Positions 60,986 through 64,000 of a stretch of 64,000 nucleotides of DNA are shown here, piece after piece. Numbering within the stretch: position 1 is the first letter of the stretch; every line of letters starts with the position of its first letter. Position numbers and translations under genes: made by a program. The stretch is from NCBI GenBank assembly GCA_014549065.1, contig JACDOX010000227.1, positions 709,589 to 773,588 on the forward strand, written 5' to 3'. Below the pieces are notes generated by a model. It was not told where the DNA came from. It did no database searches and saw only the letters and a list, made by a program, of their open reading frames with translations. This stretch comes from Cardinalis cardinalis. Its lineage: Eukaryota; Chordata; Aves; Passeriformes; Cardinalidae.

Positions 60986-63900
60986 GTAACCTCTCAAAAC
61001 TGGAAATGCTACTGTGGCAGGGGGTGGGTGTATCAAAGTATAACTTAATTTCTCATTTAGAAAATTGAAATTTCACTTGAAAAATGGTGCCTAAAGTTTC
61101 ATTTTTTCATTTTAGAGGCACTTTAGGTTCATTGCTAGGTTTTGATTCCAGTTTTTTGGTAAGCTATGGTATTTGTTTTGTAATTTTTGAGTCTTCAAGG
61201 GGTAAGAATTTTAAAGTGTCTGTCTTGATTAACATCCAGGTATCTAGCTTACCTGCCTGAATGGATATCTCAGCCAAATTTATGCTGCTGGGTAGTGGCC
61301 AAATGTTTCCCCTAAAATGAATGTCATCACCTCTGAAAATCATGTCAGAATTTCTGCTCTGAAGCTCTATTTTGTATACTCACAATAGTACAGACTGAAA
61401 ATTTTGGGCTGCATATATTTCATGCCTAATCTCCTTCCTGTGCTATCAGTCCTAAACACACTTACTCCTCACTTGATGTCCTTTTAAGAATGAGTAATGA
61501 CAGTTCATTTCACTGTCCCATTGAGTAATTTGTAAAAATTATCAGTAGAGTCAGAATTTCAGAATTCTGTATATTATAATCTAATATTGCTAGGGTTTAT
61601 CGCCCTGTTTCCCCTCTTTTTCTTCAATAATTACTTCAGTTACTCGAAGTTTTGTGTTACTGGTGGTATTTGAGGTGGATTATCATGTGTGGTTATAAGT
61701 TTCACAGCAATCAGGTGCCTAAGCTGGAATTTCTGGAGATTCCTGTTGTGTGAGGCCAGTGTGCATTCCAGAGGTAACTTTTAATTAAGTACCTGAGGTA
61801 CTACTCGCCTGCAATTGCTTCATCCTGTGAAAGTGTTGTGTTTGTACTTTCCACTGTGTCTTGACAAAAACAAATGAAGATCACGCCTTGATGCAGGTCA
61901 GTGCCAAGCACAGTAGCAAACAATTTGTATCTTCTTCCCAGAAGTAACTGGAGATGAGAATTCAAAGTGCTTCACTTTTTTCCCTACCCTGTGTTGGAAG
62001 TAATGAGCTGGTTGATGGGGTGAGCATTTCTTGTGGGGACACAGAGATACACAGGACCTGGTTTGTGATACAGGAGGAGCATTACAGCATCACTGAGCAT
62101 TTGGAGATTGTTTTTGTCTTCCTCTGGGGTTCGTAGCCGAACATGGAGTACTTCATTTGGATTCTCACTTCCTTAAATTCTAATCATACACACACTCAAG
62201 CTGAGTATCTGCTTTCCTCTGCTTTTCCTAGACTGTCATTGCAGAAGGATGATTTCTGCAGAAAATACTAAGAAATATGACACAGTCATTGGGAGAGATG
62301 TTTTGTTTTGGGCCTGCTTGAAAGAGAATAAATTGGATTCTTACCTGTGTTCCACCTGTTCCCCACTGTATTTCCCTGATTCCGCCTCACTTTTCTCTGT
62401 ATTAGAATAAAACCCAGGTACTTTTCTGATAAAGTAGTGTGGGCAAAGGCAAAACTTCTGCTTTCAGACTTACAGCCAAGCAGACACAGAGTGGTTTTTA
62501 CTCTGTGAGGTTTCAGACCATGTAATTTGTAGCCCAGTCACATTCTAACACAAGGGATTGAATTTTTCCCCCCTTTTCCTCCTTGTCTATATTACTTTTG
62601 GAAGCTCAGCTGGATGTGCCATTCCTCATTTAATGTGATATGTGTCAAACACCAGATCAATATGTGGAAGAATTACTGAAATTCTTGTAATTACACCAGC
62701 AATTAAGAGTAAACTAATTGACTAAATATTAATCAGGAAGAAATTGATAGTGCATTTTTAAGATAGAAGTAGTCATGCATCAGTTAAAAGGTAACAGGAC
62801 AAAAAAGGAGTAAAGGAACAGGTTAGAAGAGTCTGCTCAAGATATACAGAGACCATTCAAGAAGGAGGCATGTCACTTTTGGTTGGTTTGGGGTGTTTTT
62901 TGGGTAGGTTTTGGTTTTTTCAGGGTTCTGGCAAAGGTCTTAAACTATGTAAGTCTGCCAGACAGGTTAATGTGGTGTTGCATTCAGGGAATTTCTCACC
63001 CATAGGAAGTTACCCTTGGAATAGTTTTTAATGCCTGGTTTAAGGAAAGAATCAATAAACCAGCTGCTGCATACTATGGCCTGCTTGAGGTTTGATGCTT
63101 TTTCCTAAAGCCTCAGTTTTGCTCTGTCCTCTCCTCTGGTAAAGAATGACCTGGAAGAGATCAGAGACTTCCTCTTAACTCCCACCCAATTTTGCTTTTT
63201 TTAGGTTTTCACCTTCTGTGCTTTGTTTTGCAGGTTAGTTTTGTTTGGATTTTTTTATTATTATGATTTAATTTTTTTAAATGGTAACAGCTATGTAGAC
63301 CTCCTTTCTGCGCTGTCAGCCCAGGCCACAAGGTCTTGCTGAAAAACGTGCGAATTTCCATTTTGTTGCTGATAACTTCAGTGCATTTTTAATACTTTAA
63401 AAACTTGCAATGGGAAGGTGTCAGTCTCCAAGGTACTTCCATCACTGCTGTGGTGATGTTTTGGGGGATGCTGTTAGTGTGGTACCCCTGCAGGGAGAGA
63501 GAGTGAGGGATGCTCAGGGATGCAGGGAAGGATGCAGGGAGGGATCAGCCAGTGATGCTGTACAAGTTCTCTGAGGCTCTGTGAGGGGTTCTGTGCACCA
63601 GGGTGACCAGGAGTTCATGATAAACGTTTTTCCAGTCCCTGTTTTGGTTTGTAGACTCCGTCTTCCAAGTGTGAATTTCCATAGGTTTAAGGGATTTGTA
63701 TCCCCAGGATTTGTGTCTTGTTTTCCAAGTAGGGTTTCCATGGAAATTGCAAGGTTGCTACTATGGTTATTCCTTGTGATATATTGATATTGTGTTTATA
63801 TAGGATAGAATCTCTAAATTGACTTTACATACTGGATTACACCAAATGTTTTGAAAGATGCAAGAGGAATTGCTTACAGGGAGAGTGGATCTTTTTCACT

Positions 63901-64000
63901 GCTGGGTAGGTAAGACAGGGGACAGTGCTGAGCCTAGCCCAGATTAGGGGGAGGACACAGGATTTTGAGGATGTTTGCTGATTAGTATTTTCTTTTTTTT
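60986..64000 (+). other. Sequence downstream of the MSH3 exon (presumed intron)
   Basis: 3 kb of AT-rich sequence with no recognised exon. The next MSH3 exon (human MGAADNIYKG, then ELGRGTSTHDG) is absent, so the intron presumably exceeds 3 kb. It contains a short T/G tract at about 62880-62925 and a G-rich tandem repeat at 63507-63545. No transposon fragment was identified. Confidence 0.7.
63507..63545. repeat. GGGATGCAGGGA-type tandem repeat
   Basis: About 3.5 imperfect 10-12 bp units of GGGATGC(A/T)(G/C)GGA. Confidence 0.65.

Noticed and set aside
62143..62165. ATGGAGTACTTCATTTGG, reminiscent of the MSH3 motif LEYFIRD
   Set aside because: Only five residues agree, the surroundings lack DELGRGTSTHDG, and there are no fitting splice sites; coincidence.
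1..64000. CRISPR arrays, bacterial operons, or an endogenous retrovirus
   Set aside because: Repeats lack CRISPR spacing and the window is clearly vertebrate. No paired direct LTRs or gag/pol/env frames were recognised.

Overview
The window is nuclear DNA from a bird, most likely a passerine. It has large introns, canonical GT-AG splice sites, one strong CpG island, and interspersed repeats that are almost all CR1-type LINE 3' ends (carrying the avian CR1 terminal ATTCTGTG motifs). No Alu, B1/B2 or mammalian L1 sequence was seen. Isolated single N's occur a few times per kilobase and look like masked heterozygous or ambiguous sites. XRCC4, TMEM167A and MSH3 are neighbours on human 5q14 and, from memory, Z-linked in chicken, so a Z-chromosome origin is inferred.

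Layout: (1) 1-22001, minus strand: the 5' part of XRCC4 (DNA ligase IV partner in non-homologous end joining). Coding exons 2 (7043-7181) and 3 (4224-4411) are present. A non-coding exon 1 is inferred in the CpG island, and the rest of the gene lies beyond the left edge. (2) About 21.7-22.6 kb: a CpG island acting as a head-to-head promoter. It has CCAAT boxes, ETS-like sites, a GC-rich minisatellite on the XRCC4 side and three CRE sites spaced exactly 21 bp on the TMEM167A side. (3) 22217-40964, plus strand: the complete TMEM167A (kish-A) coding sequence in four exons, giving 72 residues, followed by poly(A) signals. The first coding exon contributes only the ATG. (4) 41-60.8 kb: no recognised gene. 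It holds CR1 fragments, a 1.5-kb element bounded by 66-72 bp inverted repeats, an ambiguous assembly join at 53063-53135 and a T/G-rich tract. (5) 60828-60985, plus strand: one intact exon of MSH3 carrying the Walker A motif of the MutS ATPase, with no other MSH3 exon recognised.

XRCC4 and TMEM167A share a promoter, as in human. The MSH3 exon is unexpected: in human, MSH3 lies about 2.5 Mb away with several genes between, and points the other way relative to TMEM167A. Either a lineage-specific inversion has its breakpoint here, or the assembly is misjoined, with 53063-53135 as the prime suspect. All reading was by eye; no database search or alignment program was run.
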